A DNA stretch of 64,000 nt from Zarea fungicola (lineage: Eukaryota > Ascomycota > Sordariomycetes > Hypocreales > Cordycipitaceae), in assembly GCA_900169235.1 (NCBI GenBank), contig FWCC01000164.1:245009-309008 (forward strand), given 5' to 3'. The first letter of the stretch is position 1. Every line of letters starts with the position of its first letter. Under the pieces are notes generated by a model. The model saw only the letters and a list, made by a program, of their open reading frames with translations, was not told the origin of the DNA and did not search any database. Shown piece after piece: positions 11,267 through 22,795 of this stretch. Both the position numbers and the translations under genes were made by a program.

Positions 11267-13239
11267 ATGACAGTCAAGGATGCATGCCAGTCTCCTGGAG
11301 GTTGCCATCTGCCGGGAAAGCCTAGTGTGCCTCGGAAATCATTTCTCGAGCAAAACGTTGCCGAGAAGAAGACCATACTGGATAACCAGCCCCCCTGGGA
11401 CCTCAATGTCAATTGGCCAAGCAGTGAATATGGTGCACTATGGGCCGACTCGCTGCACCCATACGTCAGCGACCAGATTCGAAATGGCATTGGTGAAGAG
11501 TACCAGAAGCTAGCAAAGCTAGACTGTGGCTCTGCGACGGGCGACAAGCCCGACCGAGCAATTAGTTTCAGGTTGATGGAGATGTACAACCAAATCAGCT
11601 ACAGCAACGAAGTAATCACCCATATTGAGACGTCTGGGCCGGTTTTTGATCTTGGAGTAACTCGGACAAAGGTCGCTCCCATCGCACCAACTCCCCCAAC
11701 TCCCCCAGATGAACCGTTGGCCGACTGTGTAAACAAAAATACCCCTTCCACGGGAGGTTGGCTTCAGCACCTCAGGGGAGTGCCGAATTTCAACGCTCGA
11801 GCTGATATCTATCACCATGTCCACGAAGACGTGGTGCTAGTTCAACCACTTGTGCTCTACGTGTATGACGATGTCGCTGACGTCGTGCGTCAGAGTACAG
11901 AGAAGGGCCTCAGCTTCATCGCGACACCGGATACATGGGTGCTCAAAATGACGACTTACAACGAGTATCTTGCCACCAGAGTCCACGAAGGGTTCTTTTT
12001 CTATGCTGCAGCAGTCAACGCGAGATCGACGCACCCCGAGGCAGGCGTTGAAGCACTGCGGGCGATTGCAGAAATGGGTCTCGTAACCCACGACCTACTC
12101 GAGCCGTACAGACAGGGCATACGACGCAACGGCCCCAAGAATATTATCCGTTTCTTGCCTTGCCTGACGCTCGCGACCTGGCTGGATGTCATCAGCAGCT
12201 ACATTGCCGTTTTGCGGCTTTCTGGCAATTTTGTATGGCGACCCATCTACGATCTGGTGTACGGCCACATCAAAGCCGCACTCCTGCATGAAGACTATGG
12301 TGTTGCGCCGCTGCGCATTGATAAACCAACCAATAGTGGCGCCTTTGTCGAGCTTATGGCGCGCTGGGAATGCATGCTCGGCACCAACACTGGCATCGCT
12401 GCACCACTCGAAGACACTACTTTGCCGGCAAAATGGCAGAGAGGACTGCGCGTCGGTCGGAGCCGGTGGCCGACCGAGTCACTCGCTTCGCGTGCTATCC
12501 AAGGTTACTGTGTACTGGCTTCCACCCACCCCGGAGATGTATGCACCGCCGAGATGGCGCAGTACAAGGCGTTTATCGACATTCGCCTGCGCTCCCACGA
12601 ACTTCGGGTGGAACGGCTTGGCAACGGCATTGCCTCTTTTGAAGAGCATGCCGCGGACGCCGAATCCGTGCTTGAGACTCTAAAGAGTGATGAAATTGGG
12701 GTCCGAGGCTGTGCTACCTGTCAATACATATTTACCATCACTAGGGCCCTCCAGGCCCTGCCAGAGTGGCGGAAAATTGCGTGGGGGAGTTTGAAGGGTA
12801 AGCAGCACCGTACCAAGCTTGCCACGCGATCTTGGACCTCCGATGGGCAGACGGCTACGCGGACGGCTGGGAGAGTATGGAGAATGCAAATGGCAGGATC
12901 CTGTCTTCGACATCCACCAAACAGCGAGGGCTCCAAACTGCGATTCTGGAGGCTGGCACTTACAGCCGGCGCAAGATGGAGAACCCTGGATATGGTACCT
13001 ATGTGGATGTTTACGGGGGCAATGGAGCAACGGCCCATGCGGTATGGGTCGCCTCAATCGCCACCTCGCTCAAATTCTGGAGATTGCTGCCGGAAGGATC
13101 TTCGGAACGTCGGGCAGTGCGGTACTGGACCGAGTCCATGTTCTTTAGCACCTGTACAATGACAAGCGGTGATTTCTTGTCCGAAGATAGTCTGGTCGTT
13201 ATTGATCCATTGACCAGGAGCGAAATGGGCCTGGAATAA
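11267..13239 (+). CDS. Unrecognised 639-residue protein
   Basis: Exon 1 is 11267-12797 and exon 2 most likely 12851-13239, joined by a 53-nt GTAAGC...CAG intron that changes frame; the phases close to 639 residues. Without splicing, the first frame runs on to 13162 but loses protein character after 12800, while the second frame is clearly protein-like, which supports the intron. I do not recognise a family. Visible features: no signal peptide, a Pro/Thr-rich linker near residues 144-155, a largely helical middle region rich in Trp, Tyr and His, a CATC pair near residue 486, and a C-terminal Gly-rich and aromatic segment. A DDVAD pentapeptide occurs, but the surrounding sequence does not look like a terpene synthase. 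It is transcribed in the same direction as, and 440 bp upstream of, the Erg28-like gene. Confidence 0.72.
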
Positions 13240-13679
13240 GATGGGCTTGGCAAGCAGACACCTATTTATTCACTTGCATCCTAAATGGGGTAATTCTGGC
13301 TGCCACATAGTTTAGTTAGTCCCAGTACCAATACACTCATCCCTATGGATTATATATATGTGATTCGCGGCTTGCTAGTTGTGTAGTTCCCGATCACTAA
13401 TTGTCGGAATTAGTGTTGGTCCCAAACTCCGATTTCAATCATGCACCGAGATTGGCCGGTTTGCTTATTATGTATGTGGATGCGTAGTTACGCCACCATT
13501 TGGTCCGTCTTCTTAAAATGACTACGTGCGCCACACCATTCTTTTGGTCTCCTGAATCCTTTTTACCATTGAACCATTCATCCAAAGGCTTGAGACACGT
13601 CTAGCTATTGTCCCAGTGCCGTTCAAAAATACTGACTGGTCGTGAATAGATGAGCATCGTCGTCACAGCGTAACAAGAA
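13240..13679. other. Intergenic, promoter region of the Erg28-like gene
   Basis: No exon is visible in these 440 bp. A TATATATAT run at about 13351-13359 lies about 320 bp upstream of the Erg28-like start codon; it is rather far for a TATA box. Confidence 0.4.
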
Positions 13680-14166
13680 ATGGTTGCTACACTGCTACCG
13701 TCAACCGCGCTGCCACAGGGCGATGGCTACTTGCCGTACATGCTCACCCTCGTACGTAATTCTTGCAATATGTCAACCCCAGATAATACGTACTAATGCG
13801 CGCGTATGCCAGCTCACTGCGATGGGACTCACACATACTGCCGTCTGCTATCTCTACCCGCCTAGCATCTCCCTGACACAGTTCAGCGGTCCGCGGCGCC
13901 CGCCTCCAAACGGGCTGACTGCGCGACTCTACGGATTCAAGAACATCTACACTAGTCTGATCCGGCTCTATGCTGCGTACAACATAACCAACAGGCCGCT
14001 GTACACGCTTGCCATGCTGACACTGGCGGGCGTCATCTTGCTCAATGGGTCCGAGTTTCTCGTCTTTCGCACCGCGAGAGCAAAGGAGTGCATCGCTGCA
14101 CTGGTGGTTCCTTCGGCGACATTGCTATGGATGGTGGGGCAACGAGAATTTTACCTCGGCGCATAA
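13680..14166 (+). CDS. Erg28-like ER membrane scaffold protein
   Basis: Exons 13680-13751 and 13813-14166 (intron 61 nt, GTACGT...CAG with a perfect TACTAAT branch site) encode 141 residues, the usual Erg28 length. The core T-A-R-x-Y-G...IRLYAAYNITNRPLY and the FLVFRTA segment match the Erg28 family, as do the predicted membrane segments. Erg28 is known to tether the sterol C4-demethylation enzymes Erg25, Erg26 and Erg27 at the ER. This copy departs from the conserved pattern in several places (for example LNGSEFL where family members usually have a His-Phe-x-Ser-Glu type motif), so it may be a second, specialised paralogue rather than the housekeeping gene. Whether another ERG28 exists cannot be seen in this window. 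Confidence 0.85.
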
Positions 14167-14866
14167 TCGCCGCGCCGGATATTTGTACAGTTTAGACTAC
14201 TTGTGGTGTGTCGAGATCTAGAAGCTGCTGGCTTTGGCCATTCATCAGCCATTGCTGTCATTCCGCCTTACGGAAACATTCAACAAGATGCATAACAGCG
14301 GCATTTCCCCTTTACTTGAAGATAAAGCCTATAGATGTGGTCGAGTAGCTGAACATAAAACGTTGTTTTTATATCAGTTGGGGCTTTAGTGACTAATAAT
14401 TTGTGCTTCGTATAGACAAGACGATTAACCAGAGAGCTGCGGCTGGCAATGCAGGTTGGTAACTTGTCACTAACATCCGCTTTTCATTGTCTATTCTCTT
14501 AATAGTTTTTTGTTTACTCTCAAGATTTCATGTAATTCCATAAACTTTTGAAGAGACAAAGAGAGTACGTCACAATTGGGCCCGTGGTGCTAGTCAATGC
14601 AGAGTTAATTGTTCGCTACGCTATCTGAGTTATATCTCGAAATATGTACAGTGGAAAACTCCCTCGTAAAGACCAAGTCGTTTAACTTCTCCAAAAGTAT
14701 CTACTTGACTAAAGCCCCTAGCGCACGACTCTCAAAGTAGTTACTCGTACACCTTCAATAGGCATGCTTTCCACGAAGGCATTTAACAGGACGTTTCATG
14801 TACGACGACTGCATCTGTGAGAAGGCTCGAGTTGGGCAAGTGTCAAGCCTCCCGGGACAATTCCCT
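14167..14866. other. Intergenic, no gene
   Basis: This stretch separates the 3' ends of the Erg28-like gene (plus strand) and the small secreted protein gene (minus strand). I see no exon, RNA gene or notable repeat. Confidence 0.5.
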
Positions 14867-15358
14867 TCAAGCGCAGACACCTGGGTCGCACTGTCCTGGG
14901 CCGGTCGAGAAGCCACTGGTCACCTCCACACGGAAACCACCCCCAGGAAGCTCCGAAGTGACGGAGTTTGCCGTCTTGTACTTCTCAGCGTCCTGGGCCA
15001 TCTGTCCGACAATGTCAATCACGTCGCTCTTGGAGATGCACCCGCCCGTGTTGGCACCCTCAAAGGCCGTGTAAGCCCAGAGATACACGCAGGCACCGCT
15101 ATCGTCGGCATCCGCGCAGAAGATGCCGCAGCCGTAAAAGTTGCCCGCAATGTTCTGGCTCTCCTTCTTTGTGTAGCAGCCCGTGTAGAGGGGGGAGTTG
15201 ATGCAGAACTGATCATTCGAGTTTTGGTTCAGGCCATTGAGGATCTGGTTGAAGCCATTTTGGCTGACACCACTGTCGCCGGCATCACAGTCGCAGATGT
15301 CGTAGGCGTTGGAAGCCGCCAGGAGAGCCGTAAGGACGGAAATGACTTTGGTGTACAT
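14867..15358 (-). CDS. Small secreted cysteine-rich protein, unknown family
   Basis: A single-exon gene of 163 residues. Residues 1-18 (MYTKVISVLTALLAASNA) are a clear signal peptide with an AxA-type end. The mature part is acidic, rich in Gly, Asp and Asn, and has ten cysteines (DICDC, QFC, TGC, YGCGIFC, GAC, GGC, QC, VC), which fits disulfide-stabilised extracellular proteins. I do not recognise a named domain. The size, secretion and even Cys count make it an effector-like or cell-surface protein candidate (inference). No introns are needed. Confidence 0.8.
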   Translation of the reverse strand: MYTKVISVLTALLAASNAYDICDCDAGDSGVSQNGFNQILNGLNQNSNDQFCINSPLYTGCYTKKESQNIAGNFYGCGIFCADADDSGACVYLWAYTAFEGANTGGCISKSDVIDIVGQMAQDAEKYKTANSVTSELPGGGFRVEVTSGFSTGPGQCDPGVCA

Positions 15359-16758
15359 CTTGAAGACTGAGAATTGAATTGAGAATAGCAGTGTTGCTAG
15401 TGTGGTTTGTGTGCTGGGTATGATTGTTTGATTTCTTTTTGCGAATGTAACTGCGCTGTTGGATGAATTGTCTGAAAACGTGCTCGATGAAGAGCGATTT
15501 ATATACCTTTTGCGAAGACAGAGATCTACAAAACTTATCCATTGCAGTCTCCGGTTCCGGAAGTAGTGATGCTTGAATTCGGTTTTGCAGGACCTCGCTT
15601 AGGAATCATCGAGATCATGAACATGCATCTTGTCACTGAGTTGGTATCAGTTTGAAGTCATGATGTCAGTAGTGGTTTCAACTCTCCCATTGTCCCCATA
15701 TCGTGAGCATACAGTAAAGACTTCAATTCATATGCAGGAGCGCTATGTGGAGTCCAATATAGTCTGGCAATGGAGTCTAGAATCAGGCTCCAGCGACCCG
15801 CACTGTAAGACCTAAACACTGTAATGGCGTTTCTGATGGAGTTTTGAGTCTTGGCATTCAAAATATGGTCAATTGGACACCAAAACAAGAATTCGGTAGA
15901 CCTTGGATAGTCAGTTTTCTTTAGACAACCGGCAATTACGGAAATAGAACGGAGCAGCCAACTGGCTTCGGGGTCCACTGTTGGCGGCATCCATTGCAGT
16001 TGAACATGGGGTCAATGTCCATTTTGGGAAGTTGGTGATGGCAGTTTGCGCAGGGATTCTGAGTTGGCCTGCATCTATCAGCTTAGATATAGGTGGAACT
16101 TGCAGGGAACTTGGACATAACTCTGTGCCCGGCATTTACAGAGCAAGATCTGCCACGACAGAATTGTAGTTGTACGTTAGTATGGGCTGCGACGCGGCGT
16201 ATAGTTGGGACTTCCTTTGCAGGCGCAAAGGAAGTAACTTGAATTTACGGCGTGGTTTGCGAGCTGAGCGTTTGGTAGAATTGCACCTGGAGACTGACCG
16301 AGAATTTCTCATCACACCGAAAGACCGCAATAGTTCGGATCCGCTGGGTCAAGTTCGCCGAAGTGGAACAGTTTGAAAGCTTCTATTGGCCCACTGGCAC
16401 TAAGAGGACCGTGTATGGGTCTATTTGTATAGCGTTCGGGAAAATTACCCGCTTAGGCGTATTATGACTTCTAGAGGCACATTACTAGGCCTCGTACCTA
16501 TCCAGAGGCTGCTTATTTTGTGTCCACCCTGAACATTGTTATGACGCAGATCTGTCGGTTACGGTTGCTGTTCCCGTTGTGTCTGAAATTACCTGCCTGT
16601 TGTGGCTGTGCAGAAGACAGTGCTTGTATTCAAGGTATCTGCAGGTAGGCTCTCTGCATCAATACATGATTAATCAATTAGCAGATGCCCCGGACTGATT
16701 CCCCCCTGCTATGGTTCCGCAGCCAATAGGATTTGTATTGATACTCAGACTATAAGCA
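15359..16758. other. Intergenic, no supported gene
   Basis: The first 150 bp hold the leader and core promoter of the secreted protein gene. The rest has short minus-strand frames (15,658-16,330) that cannot be joined into a recognisable protein; they could be a decayed gene, but nothing identifies it. Confidence 0.45.
15497..15505 (-). promoter_or_regulatory. Probable TATA box of the secreted protein gene
   Basis: On the minus strand the sequence reads TATATAAAT, about 140 bp upstream of the start codon at 15358, a plausible position for a fungal core promoter with a long leader. Confidence 0.45.
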
Positions 16759-19104
16759 CTAAAATAGAATTATCTCTTGTTTCGCTGCACGGTGAAACCA
16801 GTTTTCCTCGCTGTCATCCTTTCCTTTGAGAATACCTATGCGGGCGTAAGCAGGATGCGCTGTCTGTTGAGCACCCATTCCAATTGCAGCATAGTCTTGC
16901 GTCGTTTCCAAGCGCCGAAGAACCAGGGCTACCTGTTGCATGTTTTCTGATTTATTCGTGACGAGAACTAGCAAAACATTGGAAGTTGGCCCAGTCTGAT
17001 TAGGGGCTGCACCAAGCCCCTCAACATCGTGCACAATAGAACGACTAGTTCCATTTCGTAGAACAGTATACCTATAGCGCATGGAGGATACAAGTTTGTT
17101 TGGATAGCCTGGGTGATCGAACTGCATCTCGCTTTGCTCTGTAACTTGAAGTGCTGCTGAAACAGCTGGCGCGCGAAAATGAATGCCGTAATGATCTTGT
17201 TCAGCGTTGGGGATGCGTACCAAATCACCCATCATCTGAAAGCTAGGGTAGTCCCAAAATGATGGGGCGTCGTACTCCTTGCTACGACCATCCTCGTACC
17301 GACGTCCCAGATAAGTAATGCCTGGAGCGAATCCAGCGGGCGGGTCGACGGATGCCCAAGACCATGTTGGTGAGCGATAGACGCTGTGGCGGACACCAGG
17401 CTGGCCAACCTGCCACAGCAAGCTTCGCGGTATATCAGATACAAATGTCCCGCCCACGCATTGCCCCATTTTGAGGGCCTGCATCTTGCTCATGGCACCC
17501 TGCAAGGCAGGCAATCGATCCTTCTCAAACGTCAACATGCGCTCCGTATACTTTTCCACAACAGCCACCCAGAGGGCGTGCAGCTGATCGGGCGTCATGG
17601 GTGGCTGCGCGGTATGAGGCCTGGCGATTGCCTGTGAGAAGCGGTGCTTGATGTTTTCGGCGCTTCGTTCCATCATGGGCCGCCCGTCGGCGCGATTGAG
17701 GTGCATACACTCGCAGCGCTGCGACTCGCGACATTCAAAGACCATTTCGTGATCTGCAAAATGCACGATCCGCCTAGCCATCAAACGCTCCTGAAATGCC
17801 CATCCGCGGCTTAGCAGAGGATTGAACTCGTCCGAGCCAGTGGTGATTTGCTCCATGGAATCCCACTGCGCGTGGCGGGCCGTGTCGCGAGAGATGTATA
17901 TTGGACAGTCCTTGTCCTTGCACTCCGGCCCGTGCAGTGGAATAATCTTCATTTCGGGCCCGGGCTCTCGCACCGTCCATGAGGTGGGTTGATTGTCGGA
18001 GGCGAGGATCTGCGCCGGCTTGCGGTCCCGAAACAGGCCGTCGAAACCGTGTGTAGCGTACGTGGCGGAGATGACGAGGTCTGCATTTTCGTAAATGTTT
18101 GCCATTTGGGCGGCTTGCTCCTTCCAGTCTTGGGCGTCGTCTTGAATGATGCAAAGCGAGTCGATCCATATCTTGTCAAACCCCAGCTTGCTTGCAACCA
18201 GAACCGCGTGCTGCAGGGTCGGCGTCAGCCAATTCCCATCAATACGAGCCTTGTTCTGCACAAAGTTGGATCTTGTCGTCTTGGGAACCAATCCGTTCTT
18301 TCCCCAGCAATGGCTCAGCGCGACATATGGGAACGCCGAGCCTGGGGCAGGCTCTACTAAACGCATCGTGCCGTTGGACAAGCTCACTACACGCTTTGGC
18401 CAAGCTCCGGCTTTTTCAACTCCCCGTTTCTCGCAAAGGGTGTGAGCTGTACACTCTGTGACCCAGGCTTGGATCAGCCTAGCGGCATCATCCAGCGACA
18501 CTCCGGGCCCAACAACAGGTGCAGGGCCGATGCCTGGCCAAGGCGAAGGCGGCTGGCCTGAAGTTTATTGTCAATATTCGATTAATTAATGACGTAAAAA
18601 CAGTGCAAAAATCATACCAACAGGAGTGAAAAGGTCATAACGAGCATTCTTGTTCGCACACGCGACGAGAATGTTCAATGGCGCGCCGGGTCTGATGTAT
18701 GCCTTGATTCTACCAGGGCCGTATAAAGGATCATTCCTGGGCGACACCGCTATGAGAATAAGCTTGCAAATCTCACATCCTCCCATTATAGATGCATTGT
18801 AAAAGTCGGACAGAAAACCTCGAATTACAGGCGTCTGCGTCTTGGCCATGTGGTCTGTGGACAGGTTGTTGCAGAGCCGACAGTGATCCGGAGCTGTCGG
18901 CCCATTTGCATTGACGTCTTGCTCGCCAGCCTCATTGTTTAACCCCGAAATCTGGTTAATCTGTGAAGAGAGCAGCATCATATGGCGGAGGTGCTTCGCA
19001 AAGTCGATGTGGCTTGTGGGCAGCGCAAGCTCCAGCAGTTGGGCTGTGCCGCCATTTCGAGTTGCCAGAGGGTCCTGGGGTTTGAAGTTGATTGTAAACG
19101 ACAT
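16759..19104 (-). CDS. HET-domain protein (heterokaryon incompatibility type)
   Basis: Minus-strand exons 19104-18618 and 18557-16759 (intron 60 nt, GTATGA...CAG, phases match) encode 761 residues. The N-terminal part carries CxxC pairs (CRLC, CEIC) typical of the leader of many HET proteins. The HET domain has its hallmark motifs: YVALSHCWG, IWIDSLCIIQDD...W..QA..M..IY.NA, and GWAFQERLMARRIVHF. HET domains are TIR-like modules that trigger cell death or incompatibility after nonself contact; most genes of the family have unknown triggers. No second signalling domain is seen at the C-terminus. The start was chosen because the next upstream region (19105 onward) shows no coding character. Confidence 0.9.
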
Positions 19105-21172
19105 TTCGCTTCCTTTTCCCTTTTTTTACTGCCTATTTCATTTTATAGAGATATAGAGAGCATTAAATACCACCGCATTTCAAGTGAGGAGAGCGGGGGC
19201 TGTTTATCAAGTCTGCCTAGTGCCGTGGCAGCTGAAAAAGAAGCAACGTTTAATATCGATCAGTTACTCAAAGTGTTAAGCGTTGCGACCCGCGTGTCAG
19301 ATCCCAACCAAGTTGGACCCTGTGGCGTCTTTTTGGTCATGGTCAACCTGCCTACGCGAGCTGCTGCCGTGGAGGCATTGGTAAGGCAGGGAGCTGGTTG
19401 TTTCTTGTCCATAGGCCAATAAGAGCTTTGGATTTGGCTGGTTATAGCGACAAATATACGCTCATATGCTGGAAACAACCCATCTCGACTTTCTAGTGCC
19501 TGCCCCTCAAGAAGAATCGCTCCCAGTAACTAGCTGTGATCAGTAGCGCTCCAGCTGGCTCGGAGAAATGAAGTGCGGGGTGAAGTAGTTTGTGCAGTCT
19601 CAGCCTTGCGCCCCTTGCGCCTTAGGAAAGCATGCCGAGAAAAGCAGGGTCGCTATCTACCACATAAATGAGTTTAGGTCTCCTCAGAAACTACAAAGCG
19701 TACAGATGCTTACAAATATGTTGAACGGAGCAAGATGAAATGGTCCAGAAGCGGAGGCATCATCGAAACCTGCTTTTATCTCTGCAACCTACGAACCCAT
19801 GCCTAGATGCATTTGCTCAGTGTTCGATCAACCTTTCCAAGGCACGGACCGGCACGGCAAGGAGGATGCATAGGGCTGCTTACTACAAAGGATTAGTGCC
19901 ATCTTCGTTAAACGTCTAAATTGCAAGCCAAGTCCCCCAGTGACGTTTTGATCGGAAAAATGTAATACATGTGCCACGACCCCACCGCTTCGCTAGAGGT
20001 ACATGTACCATTCAGCTACCATCCGTCTCGGCACTTCAGGATGGACGTGTATGTACCTTGGGACTGCCTTTGCAACAAATCTAGCTTATTTGCATTATGG
20101 AATAACGACCGCTGTCCCGTTTTCATGACTACCCTATGCCGCCCAATGCAACAACTGTGTCAGGTTGCTGGCGGTCCACATAGCCATACAATTGCTCTGT
20201 TTCGTCGGTTCTGATGGTTAAATAGTTAATGAGTATTTCTCTTTGCAACAAGAGTAAAGAATAAAAGTCATTCTTTATTTTTAGATGAGATAGCCGAGAT
20301 GAATTAGAATCAACTATGTACTTTAACAAAGAGTAATCCCTAGTTTTATCACACTTCAGGCTACACCCCACTGTATCGCTGGTCAGGCCAGCACCTCTAC
20401 AAAAGAAATAATATAATGAGGAATGAGCATCTATTTTTATAAATTTTAGTAGATGAATATGCTGGCTCTTTTTTTCATCTCTTCATGTTTGTGTTTAATT
20501 TGTGCTTTATTCGGTTCTCGCCAGTTGTACTAGTAGAATCGCGGGTGTTGTCCCTCCCACGCCATCTTCTGGATATTCGCCTACTGAGTGATCGCGACTT
20601 GCTGTGACCGCCCCATGTGACGGTACCGGAGGATGAATAAAAAAAAAGGCTGCCAGGATAGTACTGCGATGAATATGGCGATGGAGTCAGATCTTGTGCG
20701 CCCACATCACGCCTTTGCTCCATTGGCTTATAGGGTAGGCTGCATTCCTACAAGTCGTCCATCTTTGAAGGCCGAGATGTGCACAGGGACAACAAGGAGG
20801 GAGTAACGTAGTTGCTTTGTAGTAGCCAATGACGTTCCTGGCACCTGAGGGCACCTTCAGCCATGCTTCTCACATCTTTACAGCCCAACTCGGATCCATA
20901 ATCTCCGTGCTCTAGTCAGTCGACGCCGTACATAAGAAACAAAGTACCACAAGCAAAGGGGGCACAAACTTTCGAACAACTGTTCTTCTACCGCACAAAT
21001 TACACGGAGACTAGAAAAGTCGAAACATGGAAGCGTCGGTGGGTGTGCGTTGTTATAGTCTCGGCCCATACCTCTTTTCCTTTTCCTTTTCCATTTGTTT
21101 CTTTTTTCTTAACGTGACAGCTGTCGGTCAGGAATCTCCTCATATTATATTTGTTCCTAGGCTCCAACTATA
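19105..21172. other. 2-kb intergenic region, no gene
   Basis: Both strands were checked. Only short frames without domains occur. Some AT-rich stretches (20,220-20,480) and T-rich runs (about 21,070-21,110) are present. The left end contains the promoter of the HET gene. Confidence 0.5.
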
Positions 21173-22795
21173 CTAGCACCGCTGAGTTTCGGCAGGCGCA
21201 ACATTGTTCCAATCCTGCATTTCATTTTCTTCTCCCATGGCTGTCAAGTCGGCATGTGCAAACTTCCAAGCAGGTAGTCGTCTCTCAAACAACAAATCTA
21301 GCTCCTCGTAGGTCCGCCCTTTGCTCTCAGGAAGACGAAAAATGGCCCAGATAAGGGTCAGGGCCGAGGTCGCCATCCAGATGAATGCCGTTTTTCCTTT
21401 GAGGTCTGCCGCAGTGGGATTGATCAGCTGAGGTTCGACCACGTTGGACACAACAGAAATGAGGTTATACGCGTTAGTCGCCAGCGCGATGGTATGGGCG
21501 CGTACTCGGGTCGCCGATATTTCTGATGCAATGGCGAATGATTGTGGACCGAGTGTTGCCGAGTAAAGACCCAACCATGCGATTGCCAGTCCACCCTGAG
21601 CCCACTGTGCTGCCTGGCTATTGAAACACGCCAGAACCCCGATAATAAGCAATGTAAGAGTCATGGCACTCAGCCCAGAGAGAAATAATGTTCTGCGTCC
21701 AGCATAGAACATAAACACCCAGGATAAGCATGTGCAGATGAAAGAAAAGCCAGCACTACCAAAACTAATCTTATATGCGTCGTTGGAGTTAAATCCTGCC
21801 TGGACGAGGAAATAACTTGGTGTGTAGGCGAATACCTGGCCGCAGAAGCTTTGCGCGCAAAGTGACATGGCGGCAATCTCCGAACGACGTAAATTTGTCC
21901 CTTTAAAGCAGTCTAAAAAGCTTGATTTTCCCATCATTGCTTTCTCTAGTGTATCCGTATGCACCATCAATGAGATGGAGTTCCGAATTTCGGCTGGCGT
22001 CAGGTTAGAACCCAATCGTTTGATTGACTGCTCGGCCTCGTGAAGCTTTCCGTGTCGGACTAACCACCAAGGGGAGTCTGGCGCAAAAAAAGTCAACACA
22101 ATGAGCGGAACTGGCCAGGCCCATTGGATAGCAAAGGGAATTCGGTATGACCATTGCGTCGGATTGTTGACCAGTCCCTGCAGGACACCAGCAGAAATCA
22201 ATTGCCCGATAACCCAGCAAAGGTTAACAAAGGATGTCAAGTAACCACGCAAGGCAACTGGGCACACTTCAGAGGCATAGGTCGGGCCCATGACGGCAAA
22301 GATTCCCCATGGCAAGCCGACAAGCACCTGAGCAGCTTGAAGGACTTCTATAGTCGGTGCAAAGAACTGCATAAAAATGATTCCAATCAAAACCAGGAGC
22401 GACATGTTGATAACCTGACGATGGCCAAACTTCTCTGTGAGCCAGCCACTGGCGAGAAGAGAGATTGAAGCTCCGAGAAGGCTGGCGACGGACAGGCCCG
22501 TCTGCCAGCGTGTCTCGACCACATAACCATGGTCCTGATCATAAGACCCATACTTTTGTGCAAATGAGGGGTAGGCAAAAAAGTTTCCCATCAATGCTGA
22601 GTCGTATCCTTCCATAATGATCGTCATGGACATGGCGACAGACCAAAATACGGCCTTTGGGTATTTTCTCAGAGCATCTTGGACGGTAAGGGTGTGCTCA
22701 TCCGACGTGGCGATTTGTGCCTCGATGCTAGTGTTTTCAAGATGCTGTTTAAGATCATCGTCTTCAACGGCGGTGTCCTGCTTGTCGAGTTGCAT
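21173..22795 (-). CDS. MFS sugar:H+ symporter (alpha-glucoside/hexose type), copy 1
   Basis: A single-exon gene of 540 residues with the 12-helix sugar porter layout. Family signatures: MEGYDSALMGNFFAYPSFAQ in helix 1, GWLTEKFGHR after helix 2, LPWGIFAVMGPTYASEVCP around helix 4-5, and PESKGRTYEELDLLFERRLPAW after helix 12 (the PESxGRTxEE sugar-porter signature). The acidic N-terminus (DKQDTAVEDDD) and C-terminus are cytosolic. Predicted role: uptake of a di- or oligosaccharide or related glycoside at the plasma membrane. It is a close paralogue of the transporter at 27341-28918 and points away from the ADP-ribosylglycohydrolase-like gene between them. Confidence 0.93.
   Translation of the reverse strand: MQLDKQDTAVEDDDLKQHLENTSIEAQIATSDEHTLTVQDALRKYPKAVFWSVAMSMTIIMEGYDSALMGNFFAYPSFAQKYGSYDQDHGYVVETRWQTGLSVASLLGASISLLASGWLTEKFGHRQVINMSLLVLIGIIFMQFFAPTIEVLQAAQVLVGLPWGIFAVMGPTYASEVCPVALRGYLTSFVNLCWVIGQLISAGVLQGLVNNPTQWSYRIPFAIQWAWPVPLIVLTFFAPDSPWWLVRHGKLHEAEQSIKRLGSNLTPAEIRNSISLMVHTDTLEKAMMGKSSFLDCFKGTNLRRSEIAAMSLCAQSFCGQVFAYTPSYFLVQAGFNSNDAYKISFGSAGFSFICTCLSWVFMFYAGRRTLFLSGLSAMTLTLLIIGVLACFNSQAAQWAQGGLAIAWLGLYSATLGPQSFAIASEISATRVRAHTIALATNAYNLISVVSNVVEPQLINPTAADLKGKTAFIWMATSALTLIWAIFRLPESKGRTYEELDLLFERRLPAWKFAHADLTAMGEENEMQDWNNVAPAETQRC

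Noticed and set aside
11864..11878. DDVAD pentapeptide resembling the terpene-synthase DDxxD metal motif
   Set aside because: Surrounding sequence, motif position and lack of an NSE/DTE partner do not fit a terpene synthase.
15658..16330. Minus-strand frames that might be a small transcription-factor or other gene
   Set aside because: They cannot be joined with consistent phases and show no identifiable motif.
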